Shown: positions 8,649 through 17,097, numbered from the stretch's first letter. The stretch: DNA of 64,000 bases from Erythrobacter sanguineus (GCA_945878845.1 CAMCUB010000011.1:22060-86059); one strand, 5' to 3'. Made by a program: numbers and translations. The notes: a model not told the origin generated them from the sequence alone.

Positions 8649-9070
8649 GCGGCTTTGCTTTCTGATGCGGCGACGGGGCGGAAGGCGAAGGTGTCGTAGC
8701 GCGCGTTGAACGGCACGATGCAGAATTCGAGCTCCATGCCGAGGTGCAGGTCTTCGAGCCGAGCATCGACGATCCGGCTTTCGACGATCACCTCGCCGGG
8801 CAGCTCGACATAGCCGAGGAGGAAAGCCTGGAAATCGGGCGGGCCCTCGCCGGGGCCGGAGCCGGGGCCTTCATAGGGCTCCTTGGGCAGGAAACCCTGC
8901 GAGGTCCACGACCACAGCTTGCCGCGGCGCGAGAGCTTGTAGGGCTCAACGCCTTCCGCCGCGTCGCCGGTGGGCATCGGGAAGACGATCTGCCCCGAGG
9001 GCAGCCGTCCACCCATCAGGTGCGGCGTAGCCCCGTCACTCCACAGGTTCGGGTCGATCTTTTCGCCCAT
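8645..9070 (-). CDS. DUF35 OB-fold protein, partner of the thiolase-like protein
   Basis: A 141-residue protein (ATG 9070, preceded by GGAGGGGACAAGAGAC; a longer start at ATG 9097 is possible). The C-terminal OB-fold part, 'LGYVELPGEVIVESRI' and 'LGMELEFCIVPF', matches DUF35. The N-terminal rubredoxin-like zinc ribbon usual in this family has lost its CxxC pairs: where CPxCG is expected the sequence reads 'LPSGQIVFP'. Only one Cys remains in the whole protein. Its position, overlapping the thiolase-like gene by 4 bp, strongly suggests that the two form a complex as in Ltp2-ChsH2. Confidence 0.8.
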   Translation of the reverse strand: MGEKIDPNLWSDGATPHLMGGRLPSGQIVFPMPTGDAAEGVEPYKLSRRGKLWSWTSQGFLPKEPYEGPGSGPGEGPPDFQAFLLGYVELPGEVIVESRIVDARLEDLHLGMELEFCIVPFNARYDTFAFRPVAASESKAA

Positions 9071-9110
9071 GTCTCTTGTCCCCTCCAGCGCGCGCATCAG
9101 GCCGCGCCAA

Positions 9111-10193
9111 TCATGCTGCTAACGCGTATTCCGCCAGCACGGTGTCGACGTCGCCGAACAGGCGGGCGAGCACCAGCACGCGCTTCAAAGCGTGGCCGAT
9201 GGCAAGCTCGTCGGTGATCCCCATGCCGCCATGCATCTGCACCGCCTCGCGCGCGACGGAATCGACGTTCTCGCCGATAAAGGCCTTGGCACCGGCGGCG
9301 GCGCGCTGCCACTTTGCTGCGTCCCCTCGGTCGGTCAATGCTGCGCGGTAAAGCATTGAACGGGCTTGCTCTTCCTTCGCATAGCAATCGACCAGCCGGT
9401 GCTGCAAAGCCTGGAAAGAACCGATTGCCACCCCGAACTGCTCGCGCTCCTTCACGTAGGTGAGCGTGTCGTCCAGCAACCGCTGGCCGAGCCCGACCAT
9501 TTCGGCGGCGGCATAGAGGCGCATGTCTGCGACGATGGCATCGAGCGCCGCTGGGTCGAGCGTCAGCTTGGCGGCGGCGGGCGTGCGGGTGAGCTTGATC
9601 TCGCCCGCGATGCTGCCGTCCGCGAGGCGATAGGCGCGCACCTCCAGCCCGGGCGCGTCCTTGGGCACGAGGAAGCACGCGGTCTCCCCGCCAAACTCGG
9701 CGGTGACGATGAACAGATCCGCCATCAGCGCGCCCATCACCATCGTCTTCTCGCCGGTCAGGGTGAAGCCGTCTGCGGCGCTCTCCGCCTTCATGCCCTT
9801 GGCCTTGAGGCTGTAACGCTGGCCGCGCTCGGTCCAGGCGAAGGTAGCGAGGGTCTCGCCCGACAATACGCCGCCCAGCACATCGCCCGCACCGCCGCGT
9901 TCGAGCAACAGGGCCGGCAGGATGCCGTGTTCGAGCAGCGGGTCGGGCGCATTGGTCTTGCCGATCGCCTCCAGCACCAGCGCCAGATCAACCGCCGATC
10001 CGCCCATGCCGCCCGCATCCTCGCTCGCTGCAAGCGCGATCAGGCCCATCTCTGCCAACTGCTGCCAGCGCGCGCGGTCATAGCTGGTCGGCGAGAGGCG
10101 CAGCTTGCGCCGTGCCTCGACATCGATGGGCGCAGCGAAGCGCTCCACCGACGAAACGAACATTTCCTGTTCTTCGGACAGGTCGAAATTCAT
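9111..10193 (-). CDS. Acyl-CoA dehydrogenase (shorter subunit type)
   Basis: A 360-residue acyl-CoA dehydrogenase homologue starting 'MNFDLSEEQEMFVSSVERF'. The C-terminal segment 'EAVQMHGGMGITDELAIGH' is the family's flavin-contacting helix. The central glycine-rich substrate loop seen in the 4703-5911 paralogue is weak here. Short homologues of this kind often pair with a full-length one to form a heterotetramer in steroid degradation (FadE28/FadE29 style); that pairing is inferred. It lies 5 bp after the P450 gene and 40 bp before the DUF35 gene in the same operon. Confidence 0.87.
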   Translation of the reverse strand: MNFDLSEEQEMFVSSVERFAAPIDVEARRKLRLSPTSYDRARWQQLAEMGLIALAASEDAGGMGGSAVDLALVLEAIGKTNAPDPLLEHGILPALLLERGGAGDVLGGVLSGETLATFAWTERGQRYSLKAKGMKAESAADGFTLTGEKTMVMGALMADLFIVTAEFGGETACFLVPKDAPGLEVRAYRLADGSIAGEIKLTRTPAAAKLTLDPAALDAIVADMRLYAAAEMVGLGQRLLDDTLTYVKEREQFGVAIGSFQALQHRLVDCYAKEEQARSMLYRAALTDRGDAAKWQRAAAGAKAFIGENVDSVAREAVQMHGGMGITDELAIGHALKRVLVLARLFGDVDTVLAEYALAA

Positions 10194-10198
10194 GGGCC

Positions 10199-11440
10199 TC
10201 AGGCTTTCCGCGTAAAGGTAATCGGCAGGTGGGTGACGCCGCGCAGCAGGATGTTGGGCAGAATGCGGATCGCGCTGTCATCAGGCACCGCAAAGTTATC
10301 GAGCCGCTCGAGCAGTTCGTCGAAGGCGACCAGCATTTCCTTGCGGCTGAGCATATTGCCCACGCACATATGCGGCCCCTTGCCGAAGCTGAGATGCGTG
10401 CGGGCGTTGGCGCGCTCGATGTCGAACTTGTCGGGATCGGGGAATTTGGACGGATCGCGGTTGGCCGCGGCATAGCGCAGCTGCACCACGCTGCCCGCCG
10501 GGATCGCCATGCCGCCAAGTTCGGTATCCTGCTTGACGATCCGCCACATCCCCGCGGTCGGCGTTTCGTAGCGCAGCGCTTCCTCGACGAGGTTCATGAT
10601 CACCTTGGGATCGCGCCCGCCCGCCGCCGCCTTGGCCTTGGCCATCTGGTCGGGGTTGCGGATCAACTGGAGCAGGCCGCCCGCCAGCGTCGAGGTGGTG
10701 GTCTCGTTCCCCGCCACCATGAACTGCTGCATCAGCGACATGATCTCGGGGTCTTTGAGCGGGGTTTCGCCCTCGATGCGCGCCTCGACGAGATCGGTGA
10801 GGAGGTCATTGCCGCCGTTCGCCTTTCGGTCGTCGATCAGGCCCTTGATGTAGTGCTGGAACTCGACGAGGCTGCGCGCGCATTCAAGCTTGCGCTCGTG
10901 ATCGACCATCTGGCTGAAGCGGTCGACCGCCGCGTCCGACCAGCGCTTCACGCGGCCCGGATCATCGTCGAGCCCGATCTGCCCGGCGATCATCGCCACG
11001 GGCAGCGGCACGCCGAACTCCTCGACGAACTCGCAAGAGCCCCGGTCGGCGAAGGCCTCGATCAGGTCGATCGACTTGGTGCGCATATCGGCCTCGATCG
11101 CGTTCACGCGCGGGGCCGAGAAGGCGAGGTTGACGAGCTTGCGGTTGCGGGTGTGGACCGGGTGATCGGCGGTCAGCAGGGTGGGCAGATCCGGCCAGCC
11201 CTCGGCGAGGATCGCCTGAATGTCCTCGTCCGCTTCGCGCCCCATGAGCGCGGTAAAGTCGTTAGAGAACACCTCGGGCTTGGCCGCGGCCTCGCTGCAC
11301 AGGTCGTAGGAATAGACGACCCAGGTGTTCATGCCGTCGAGATGCTCGATTGCCACCCCCGCCTCGTGGACGGCGCGGTAGTAATCGAACGGATCGATCA
11401 GCGTTTCGGGCGCAAAGACATTGCCTTCGGGCTTGTTCAT
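10199..11440 (-). CDS. Cytochrome P450 (first of three)
   Basis: Soluble bacterial P450 monooxygenase of 413 residues. The oxygen-activating I-helix motif is 'AGNETTTS', the K-helix is 'EEALRYETP', and the haem-ligand loop 'FGKGPHMCVGN' puts the thiolate at Cys359. Size and the 'FGxGxHxCxG' loop resemble CYP families acting on terpenoids and steroids. No ferredoxin or reductase gene is in the operon, so electrons must come from elsewhere. The next gene on the transcript upstream, after 99 bp, is an epoxide-hydrolase-like gene, which would fit a P450 that makes an epoxide. Confidence 0.95.
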   Translation of the reverse strand: MNKPEGNVFAPETLIDPFDYYRAVHEAGVAIEHLDGMNTWVVYSYDLCSEAAAKPEVFSNDFTALMGREADEDIQAILAEGWPDLPTLLTADHPVHTRNRKLVNLAFSAPRVNAIEADMRTKSIDLIEAFADRGSCEFVEEFGVPLPVAMIAGQIGLDDDPGRVKRWSDAAVDRFSQMVDHERKLECARSLVEFQHYIKGLIDDRKANGGNDLLTDLVEARIEGETPLKDPEIMSLMQQFMVAGNETTTSTLAGGLLQLIRNPDQMAKAKAAAGGRDPKVIMNLVEEALRYETPTAGMWRIVKQDTELGGMAIPAGSVVQLRYAAANRDPSKFPDPDKFDIERANARTHLSFGKGPHMCVGNMLSRKEMLVAFDELLERLDNFAVPDDSAIRILPNILLRGVTHLPITFTRKA

Positions 11441-11539
11441 GTGATGCGGCTCCAGACCCTTACCAGCTTATGGCGAGAGCCTAGCCAACCCTGCGCCCCC
11501 GATGCGATGCGCGAATGTGTTAGGGTTGCAGTGCGCGCG

Positions 11540-11917
11540 TCATCCGCCGGCAAATTCGCGCTGGAATTCAAGCATGTCGAAATAGTCGCGCCATCCGGTG
11601 ATGCGGCCATCCGCGCCGATGTCGAAGGTGCCCATCACGCGGATCGCGGCGCGGCGGCCGTCCTTGAAGTGGAAGATGTCGGTGCGCTCGGTCAGGACGG
11701 TGTTGCCATTGGCGGCGATGGCATGGGTCTGCCAGTCGCACTTTTCGATATCGCCGAGGAAGCCTTCGACCATTGCGCGCATCTGCGCGGTGCCTACGAC
11801 CGGCTCCATCGGGATGTTGTGGTAGACGATATCCTCGGCGCACAGGGCGAGCATCGCGTCGATGTCGCAGGCGTTCCAATGGGTGATGAAAGCCTCGACG
11901 GTTTCTTGCGGGGTCAT
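11540..11917 (-). CDS. Limonene-1,2-epoxide hydrolase-like enzyme
   Basis: A 125-residue NTF2-fold protein. Unlike the other NTF2-like proteins in the window it carries the whole limonene-epoxide-hydrolase catalytic set: Tyr32 and Asn34 in 'YHNIP', Arg78 and Asp80 in 'ERTDIF', and Asp111 in 'ITGWRDYFD'. These match the positioning of the Rhodococcus enzyme (Tyr53, Asn55, Arg99, Asp101, Asp132, from memory). It should hydrate an epoxide directly to a diol without a covalent intermediate. It overlaps the ThuA gene by 4 bp and lies upstream of a P450 gene on the same transcript. The natural substrate is unknown. Confidence 0.88.
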   Translation of the reverse strand: MTPQETVEAFITHWNACDIDAMLALCAEDIVYHNIPMEPVVGTAQMRAMVEGFLGDIEKCDWQTHAIAANGNTVLTERTDIFHFKDGRRAAIRVMGTFDIGADGRITGWRDYFDMLEFQREFAGG

Positions 11918-12684
11918 GCGGCGTTTCCTCCTGAAGTGTAGTCGAGCGCCTGGGCGAGCATCTGTCGGACTTGGGGGTTGGCGTAGGTCGCAGGGCCGTC
12001 GCCGAATTGCAGGTAGATGAGCGGGGCAGGGCAGGTGCGGCTCTCCCAGGCGATGCAGTTGCTGCCCTCGGGGTGCTCCCAGCCCGCATTGCTGAACATC
12101 GCGCCCGCGACAGCCTGCGCGGCGGAGTAGAAGTTGGCGGCCGTGAAGGCGAAGCCCTCGGCGCGGGCGAGGGGGGTGAGGGCGGTCTCGTCGATGGGGC
12201 AGAGATAGAGCTCGTCGGTGACCGGGAAGGCCTGTGGGAGGCCGCGCGTCACCGGATGGTCGGCAAGGATGCGTGCCTCGTAGGTGATGTCGTGGCGGTA
12301 CCCGGAATCGAGGCCATGCGTGCCCGGCTGGTAGTGGAACTGCCCGCCGAGCCAGTCATGCCACTCCGGCCACTCGGCCCACCCGGCAAGCGCATGGTGC
12401 ATCGCCACCGCCCCTTTGCCGCTGGCAAAGCGGGCGGTGATCGCCTCGCGGAAGGCGGACGAGGGCGCGCGCGTGGTCACCTTGCCCTCGCCGAAGCTGT
12501 AGCCTGCCATGTCGTAGAACAGCAGCGCGTCGGCGGCGAGGATGGCTTCTGCCGCGTCAGCCTCGCCGCCTTCGGAGTGGATCAGGTGGGTGATCTCCCA
12601 ATCGCCCAGCGCGGCGAGCAGTTCGTCAAAGGGGCCAGCCTCGTAAGGATGGCCCCCTGACAGCACGAGCAGTGAGCGGGCCAT
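11914..12684 (-). CDS. ThuA-like domain protein (second of two)
   Basis: A 256-residue ThuA-fold protein: 'LVLSGGHPYEAGPFDELL' at the N-terminus, 'ASGKGAVAMHHALAGW' in the middle, 'FPVTDELYLCPID' and 'APLIYLQFGDGPATY' later. It shares with the 5967-6722 protein the layout of a small-residue-plus-His motif (LHGTN there, MHHAL here) and the 'DELYL' segment, so the two are distant paralogues in one operon. It lies 5 bp from the MDR gene and overlaps the epoxide-hydrolase-like gene by 4 bp. Reaction unknown. Confidence 0.83.
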   Translation of the reverse strand: MARSLLVLSGGHPYEAGPFDELLAALGDWEITHLIHSEGGEADAAEAILAADALLFYDMAGYSFGEGKVTTRAPSSAFREAITARFASGKGAVAMHHALAGWAEWPEWHDWLGGQFHYQPGTHGLDSGYRHDITYEARILADHPVTRGLPQAFPVTDELYLCPIDETALTPLARAEGFAFTAANFYSAAQAVAGAMFSNAGWEHPEGSNCIAWESRTCPAPLIYLQFGDGPATYANPQVRQMLAQALDYTSGGNAA

Positions 12685-12689
12685 CGGTC

Positions 12690-13700
12690 TCAGGCGATCT
12701 TGAGGATCATCTTGCCGTCATTCGTCCCCGCGAACAGCCGCATGAAGCTGTCGAAGGCGTGCTCCAGCCCCTCGTCGATATGCTCGTCGATGGTGAGCTG
12801 CCCTTGCGCGGCCCACACGCCCATCGCCTGCGCGCCCTCGCCGAAGCGCGGGACGTAGTCGGCCACGAGCAGCCCGCGGATGTGCGCGCGCTTGACGATC
12901 AGCTGCCACAGGTTGCGGATGCCGCGCGGCTCGGTGTTGTATTCGCTGATGAGGCCGCAAAGTCCCACGCGCGAGTGCAGATTGAGGTTCATCAGGCCGG
13001 CATCGAGGATGATCCCGCCGACATTCTCGAAAATCACGTCGACCCCGTCCGGGCAGGCCTCGGCGATGGCGGCGGTGAGCGCGGCTTCATTCTTGCCGCG
13101 ATAGTCGATAGCGGCGTCGAAGCCGTATTTCTCGGTCAGCCGCGCGCACTTGGCAGGGCCGCCCGCGATCCCGACCGCCCGGCAGCCGTGGATTTTCGCC
13201 AGTTGTCCGACAAGGCTGCCGACCGCACCCGCCGCGCCGGTCACCAGCACGGTCTCGCCCGGCTTGGGCTCGCACACTTCCAGAAAACCGAAATAGGCGG
13301 TCATCCCCACCGCGCCGAAGATCGAGAGGTAGTTGGTGACGCTCGGCACCAGCGAGGGGTCGATCGGCTGGGTGAACCCGCCGACGGTGCCGATCGAATA
13401 GTCCTCGAGCGCGTTCAGGCCCATCACCCACTGACCCGGCGCGAAACCTTCCGCGCGGCTTTCCTCGACCACGCCGATGGTGCTGGCGCGCACCGGATCG
13501 CCCAAGGGGATCGGCGGCATGTAATTCCCTTCCGCATCCATCCACCCGCGCATCGCCGGATCGAGCGAGGCGTAGTGGTTGCGGATCAGGAACTGGCCCT
13601 CTTCCAGCGCGGGGGTCTCGACGGTGACGAGCTCGAAATCCTCGGGCACCGGCGTGCCATCGGGGCGGCGCTGGAGGAGAAAGCGACGGTTGTGGGGCAT
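12690..13700 (-). CDS. NADP-dependent MDR enone reductase-like protein (first of three)
   Basis: A 336-residue zinc-free medium-chain dehydrogenase of the leukotriene-B4 12-hydroxydehydrogenase / double-bond reductase type. Cofactor motif 'VLVTGAAGAVGSLVGQLAK' followed by 'VGIAGGPAKCARL', then 'DVIFENVGG'. Relatives reduce the C=C bond of alpha,beta-unsaturated ketones or aldehydes with NADPH. It follows the molybdopterin oxidoreductase gene by 25 bp. Two paralogues lie at 15984-16988 and 32221-33222. A role in removing an enone made by the KstD-like or SDR enzymes is plausible but inferred. Confidence 0.9.
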   Translation of the reverse strand: MPHNRRFLLQRRPDGTPVPEDFELVTVETPALEEGQFLIRNHYASLDPAMRGWMDAEGNYMPPIPLGDPVRASTIGVVEESRAEGFAPGQWVMGLNALEDYSIGTVGGFTQPIDPSLVPSVTNYLSIFGAVGMTAYFGFLEVCEPKPGETVLVTGAAGAVGSLVGQLAKIHGCRAVGIAGGPAKCARLTEKYGFDAAIDYRGKNEAALTAAIAEACPDGVDVIFENVGGIILDAGLMNLNLHSRVGLCGLISEYNTEPRGIRNLWQLIVKRAHIRGLLVADYVPRFGEGAQAMGVWAAQGQLTIDEHIDEGLEHAFDSFMRLFAGTNDGKMILKIA

Positions 13701-13725
13701 GTTGGTCTTTCGGTTATGAAGAAAT

Positions 13726-15864
13726 TCAGGCCGGTTCCAGCTTCACCGGAATGGCGCTCTGCAAGCTCTGGCCGGTGATCGGATCGTAATCGACCACCTC
13801 GCTCACCAGCCGGTTGGTGGAGGAACCTCGCTCGCGCACGTCGTCCTTGCCCGCATCGGCATCGCCATAGGCATGCGCCATCGAGACGATCCCGCGCCGC
13901 ACCTTGTCGCTCGCCTTGACCACGCCGTGGATCGTGGCGTGGGGGCTGGTAATCGCGACGAGGCCGCCCTCTTCCAGACCCAGCGCCGCGATGTCATCGG
14001 GGTGGATGAAGGCGGGGTTGGTGGTGGTCTTCTCCTGCAACTTCTTGAGCGGGTGGCCGATGGAATTGAACCGGGTCTTGGAGCGCCGCGAGATCAGGCG
14101 GAAGTCGAAGCCTTCGCGCGCCGCGTTGCTCCCGGCATATTTGCCGATCTCGGACGGCATCGCGCCGACCGCCAGATCGAAGCGGTGGAACTCGCCCTCG
14201 TCGACCGGCTCCACGACCGGGTGACGCTCGGGATACAGCACCGCAGCGCCGCCATTGGCCGCGCAATCGGCGCGCACCTGGCTGGGAGGCACAAGGCAGC
14301 CGGTCACCGCGAGGTCGAGAAATTCCTGCTTGGTCGGCTTGCGATCCATCGGCAGCAGGCCGCCGTTGAGGTTCATCTGGATGCCGAGGTGGTGCGCCAG
14401 CGTCCAGAACATCTCGTATTCGTCGATCACATCGCCCGGCGCTTCGACCACCGCTTCGGTGTAGCGGGCATAGGGTTCCTCGTGCCACCATTCGGAGAGG
14501 CTGGTGATGTCCTCGCGTTCCAAGCATTGCGAGGGCGCGAGCACCACATCGGCGCGCTTGGCGCTGGCGCTCATCCACGGGTCGATCTGCACGAACAGCT
14601 CGAGATCATCGAGCGCGCGGACCATCTTGGCCTGATCGGGGAAGCCGACCACCGGATTGCCGCCGACCGAAATCAGCGCGCGCACCTGACCTTCGCCGGG
14701 GGTGAGGATCTCGTCGGCGAGCACGTTGCAGGGCATCTCCCAGCCGAGGTGACCGAGGCCGCGGAAGCGCGACTTGGGCATCCCTTCGGCGCCGAACATC
14801 GGCACGGGCGGTGCGACCTGCGCGCGGCGGGCGGTCTGGTAGGGGCTGAACACGCCGGGGATCGCGGCCTTCTCGCCCTCCTGCTTGAAGCGCGCGCAGA
14901 TGGTGTTGAGGCACACGACGAGGTATTCGGTGAGCGTACCGTTGCCCGCCATTTCAGGGCCGGTGCCGGTGACCGCGCAGCCCTTGGAGCCGGTCGCGAA
15001 CATCCGCGCGGCCGCGACGAGCTGGTCCTTGTCCAGTCCCGCGCGCTCCGCCGCGACCTCGGGCGGGAAGGCCTTCACTGCCTCTGCGAGTTCGTCGAAA
15101 CCGTCGACATGCGCGGCGACGAAATTGCGGTCGTAGAGGCCTTCCGAGATGATCACATTGAGCATCCCCGCCAGCATCGCCGGATCCTCGCCCGGTTTCA
15201 CGGGGAGGTAGATATCGGCGAGCCGCGCCACATCACTCTCGCGCGGGTCGGCGACAATCAGCTTGAGGCCCGCCGCCTGCTGGTCGCGGATGCGGCGCGA
15301 GGGGCTGAAGGGCGGCACGCCGCCGACGGGCGAATAGTGCGAGACGATCGGGTTGTTGCCGATGAAGAAGGCGACGTCGCTCTCCGAGAACGTATTCGGC
15401 CCCGCCATCCACTTGCCGTAACGCGCGGTAGTGAAGACCTTGGCGGGCTGGTCGAGCGTCACCGAGGTGTAGAAATTGCGGCTCCCCACGGCGTTGGCGA
15501 AGCTCAATGAGGCCGACATGGCGGCGGAGTTCTGGAAGCCGCCCGAGCCCATGAAGACGGCAACCGAATGCGGCCCATAGGTGTCGATGATGCGGCGCAA
15601 CTCGCTCGCCACATGGGCCAGCGCCTCGGGCATCGGGGTCGAAACGAATTCGCCCTCGGCGTTGCGCACAAGGCTGTGATGCAGGCGGTTTTCGGAGTTG
15701 TGGCTGTCGGGCAGCTCGCGGCCCTTCATGCAGGTGTAGCCGCCATAGGCCGGATCATCAGGATCGCCGCGCACCTCGACGACCTTCCCGTCGGCGACAT
15801 CCACTTCCATCGCGCAATTGGCGTGGCAGAAGCGGCAGAAGGTCTTGTGAGTCTGAATGCCCAT
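13726..15864 (-). CDS. Molybdopterin (bis-MGD) oxidoreductase of the DMSO-reductase family
   Basis: A 712-residue catalytic subunit. The N-terminal [4Fe-4S] motif has Cys10, Cys13, Cys17 and Cys45, followed by 'MKG' with the conserved Lys. The central region has 'DPRESDVARLADIYLPVKPGEDPAM', and the C-terminal dinucleotide-binding domain has 'HPDDIAALGLEEGGLVAITS'. No Tat signal is present, so it is probably cytoplasmic. The region where a formate dehydrogenase would carry Cys/Sec reads 'YTSVTLDQPAKVF', so the Mo ligand is not Cys. First gene of the 12-gene operon; substrate unknown. A GGGAGAGAGACG ribosome site precedes the start, and a CAAAAGT motif lies about 45 bp upstream. Confidence 0.9.
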   Translation of the reverse strand: MGIQTHKTFCRFCHANCAMEVDVADGKVVEVRGDPDDPAYGGYTCMKGRELPDSHNSENRLHHSLVRNAEGEFVSTPMPEALAHVASELRRIIDTYGPHSVAVFMGSGGFQNSAAMSASLSFANAVGSRNFYTSVTLDQPAKVFTTARYGKWMAGPNTFSESDVAFFIGNNPIVSHYSPVGGVPPFSPSRRIRDQQAAGLKLIVADPRESDVARLADIYLPVKPGEDPAMLAGMLNVIISEGLYDRNFVAAHVDGFDELAEAVKAFPPEVAAERAGLDKDQLVAAARMFATGSKGCAVTGTGPEMAGNGTLTEYLVVCLNTICARFKQEGEKAAIPGVFSPYQTARRAQVAPPVPMFGAEGMPKSRFRGLGHLGWEMPCNVLADEILTPGEGQVRALISVGGNPVVGFPDQAKMVRALDDLELFVQIDPWMSASAKRADVVLAPSQCLEREDITSLSEWWHEEPYARYTEAVVEAPGDVIDEYEMFWTLAHHLGIQMNLNGGLLPMDRKPTKQEFLDLAVTGCLVPPSQVRADCAANGGAAVLYPERHPVVEPVDEGEFHRFDLAVGAMPSEIGKYAGSNAAREGFDFRLISRRSKTRFNSIGHPLKKLQEKTTTNPAFIHPDDIAALGLEEGGLVAITSPHATIHGVVKASDKVRRGIVSMAHAYGDADAGKDDVRERGSSTNRLVSEVVDYDPITGQSLQSAIPVKLEPA

Positions 15865-15983
15865 CGTCTCTCTCCCTTTGGGTGGAGACTACCACAGGGG
15901 CAGGGGCGCTCGACTGATACTTTTGTCCGTGGAGGGTGGCGCGCCGCGCCCGCAATAGGGCAGCCAGGAAGAGGAGACACCAG

Positions 15984-16988
15984 ATGCCCACCACCACCCG
16001 CCAATGGCTTCTTAACGGCCACCCGCGCGGCCGCGGGATCGAGATCGACAATGATTTCAAGCTGGTGGAGGCCCAGCTCCCCGATCCCGCCCCGGGCGAG
16101 ATGCTGCTCAAGACCCACTACCTCGGCTTCGATCCGGCGCAGAAGGGCTGGATGGAGAACATCGCCGACTACGTCGCGCCGATGAACATCGGTGACGTGA
16201 TGCGCGGCAGCGGGATCGCCGAGGTGGTGGCGAGCAATGGCGGGCGCTTCGCGGTCGGCGACATGCTCTTCGGCACCACCGGCTGGACCGAGTTTCTGGT
16301 GACTGACGGCAAGGAGCTCACCAAGGTCGAAACCGACCTGTCGCCCACTGCCGTTTTGTCCGTGCTGGGGACGACCGGGCTCACCGCCTATTGCGGGCTG
16401 TTCAAGGTCGGCAAGCCGGTGGCGGGCGACACCGTGCTGGTCAGCGGCGCGGCAGGTGCGACGGGCAGCATCGTCGGCCAGCTCGCGAAGATCGCCGGCT
16501 GCCGCGTGGTCGGCATCGCGGGCGGCCAGGACAAGTGCGACTGGCTGGTGCGCGAGGCGGGCTACGACGCCGCGATCGACTACAAGGCCGATAATGTGAA
16601 GGCGCAGATCCGCGAGCTTTGCCCGCGCGGCGTCGACGTGATCTATGACAATGTTGGCGGCAAGATCCTCAATGACATGCTCGCCTGCATCGCCACCAAC
16701 GCCCGCGTGGTGATCTGCGGCGGGATCAGCCGCTACGAGACGGGCTCGCTCCCTGCTGGCCCCGAAAACTACTTCAACCTCGTGTTCCGGCGCGGGACGA
16801 TGGCGGGCTTCATCGTGCTCGACTGGGCGAGCGAATTCCCCGGCATCCGGAAGCGGCTGGAGGGCTTCGTCAAGGATGGCTCGCTGAGGTATCAGGAGGA
16901 CATCCAGCACGGCTTCGAGAATGCGCCGACGACCTTGCAGCGGCTGTTCTCGGGGCAGAACCGGGGTAAGCAATTGCTAAAGCTCTAA
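15984..16988 (+). CDS. NADP-dependent MDR enone reductase-like protein (second of three)
   Basis: A 334-residue zinc-free medium-chain reductase, paralogous to 12690-13700: 'VLVSGAAGATGSIVGQLAK' and 'VVGIAGGQDKCDWLVREAG', then 'DVIYDNVGGKIL'. The start at ATG 15984 is set by a good ribosome site (GAGGAGACACCAG); the frame is open further upstream but without a better site. It diverges from the molybdopterin oxidoreductase operon, with 119 bp between the two starts. The following gap up to mobA is filled completely by a palindromic repeat. Confidence 0.9.
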   Translation: MPTTTRQWLLNGHPRGRGIEIDNDFKLVEAQLPDPAPGEMLLKTHYLGFDPAQKGWMENIADYVAPMNIGDVMRGSGIAEVVASNGGRFAVGDMLFGTTGWTEFLVTDGKELTKVETDLSPTAVLSVLGTTGLTAYCGLFKVGKPVAGDTVLVSGAAGATGSIVGQLAKIAGCRVVGIAGGQDKCDWLVREAGYDAAIDYKADNVKAQIRELCPRGVDVIYDNVGGKILNDMLACIATNARVVICGGISRYETGSLPAGPENYFNLVFRRGTMAGFIVLDWASEFPGIRKRLEGFVKDGSLRYQEDIQHGFENAPTTLQRLFSGQNRGKQLLKL

Positions 16989-16989
16989 C

Positions 16990-17097
16990 CCTCGTCATTG
17001 CGAGGAGCGTAGCGACGCGGCAACCCATAGACCAAGGTTGCGCCCGAGGGACCGGGCGGACCATGGATTGCTTCGCCTGCGGCTCGCAATGACGAGG
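16990..17097. repeat. Bipartite palindromic repeat, copy A
   Basis: Begins CCTCGTCATTGCGAGG and ends CTCGCAATGACGAGG, with arms extending inwards to GGCAACCCAT / ATGGATTGC. The 5' arm is the long type (GAGGAGCG..GACGCGGCAACCC), the 3' arm, read in reverse complement, the short type (GAGCCG..GCGAAGCAATCC). It spans all but one base of the gap between the MDR stop (16988) and the mobA stop (17098). Probably works as a bidirectional transcript end; not an insertion sequence, since it has no ORF. Confidence 0.85.

Noticed and set aside
10112..11941. A 609-codon plus-strand open frame opposite the P450 and epoxide-hydrolase-like genes
   Set aside because: Antisense to two genes with complete catalytic motifs; the translation shows no family features and starts within another gene.
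13873..15510. A 545-codon plus-strand open frame opposite the molybdopterin oxidoreductase
   Set aside because: Codon-bias shadow; the opposite strand has intact Fe-S and MGD motifs.
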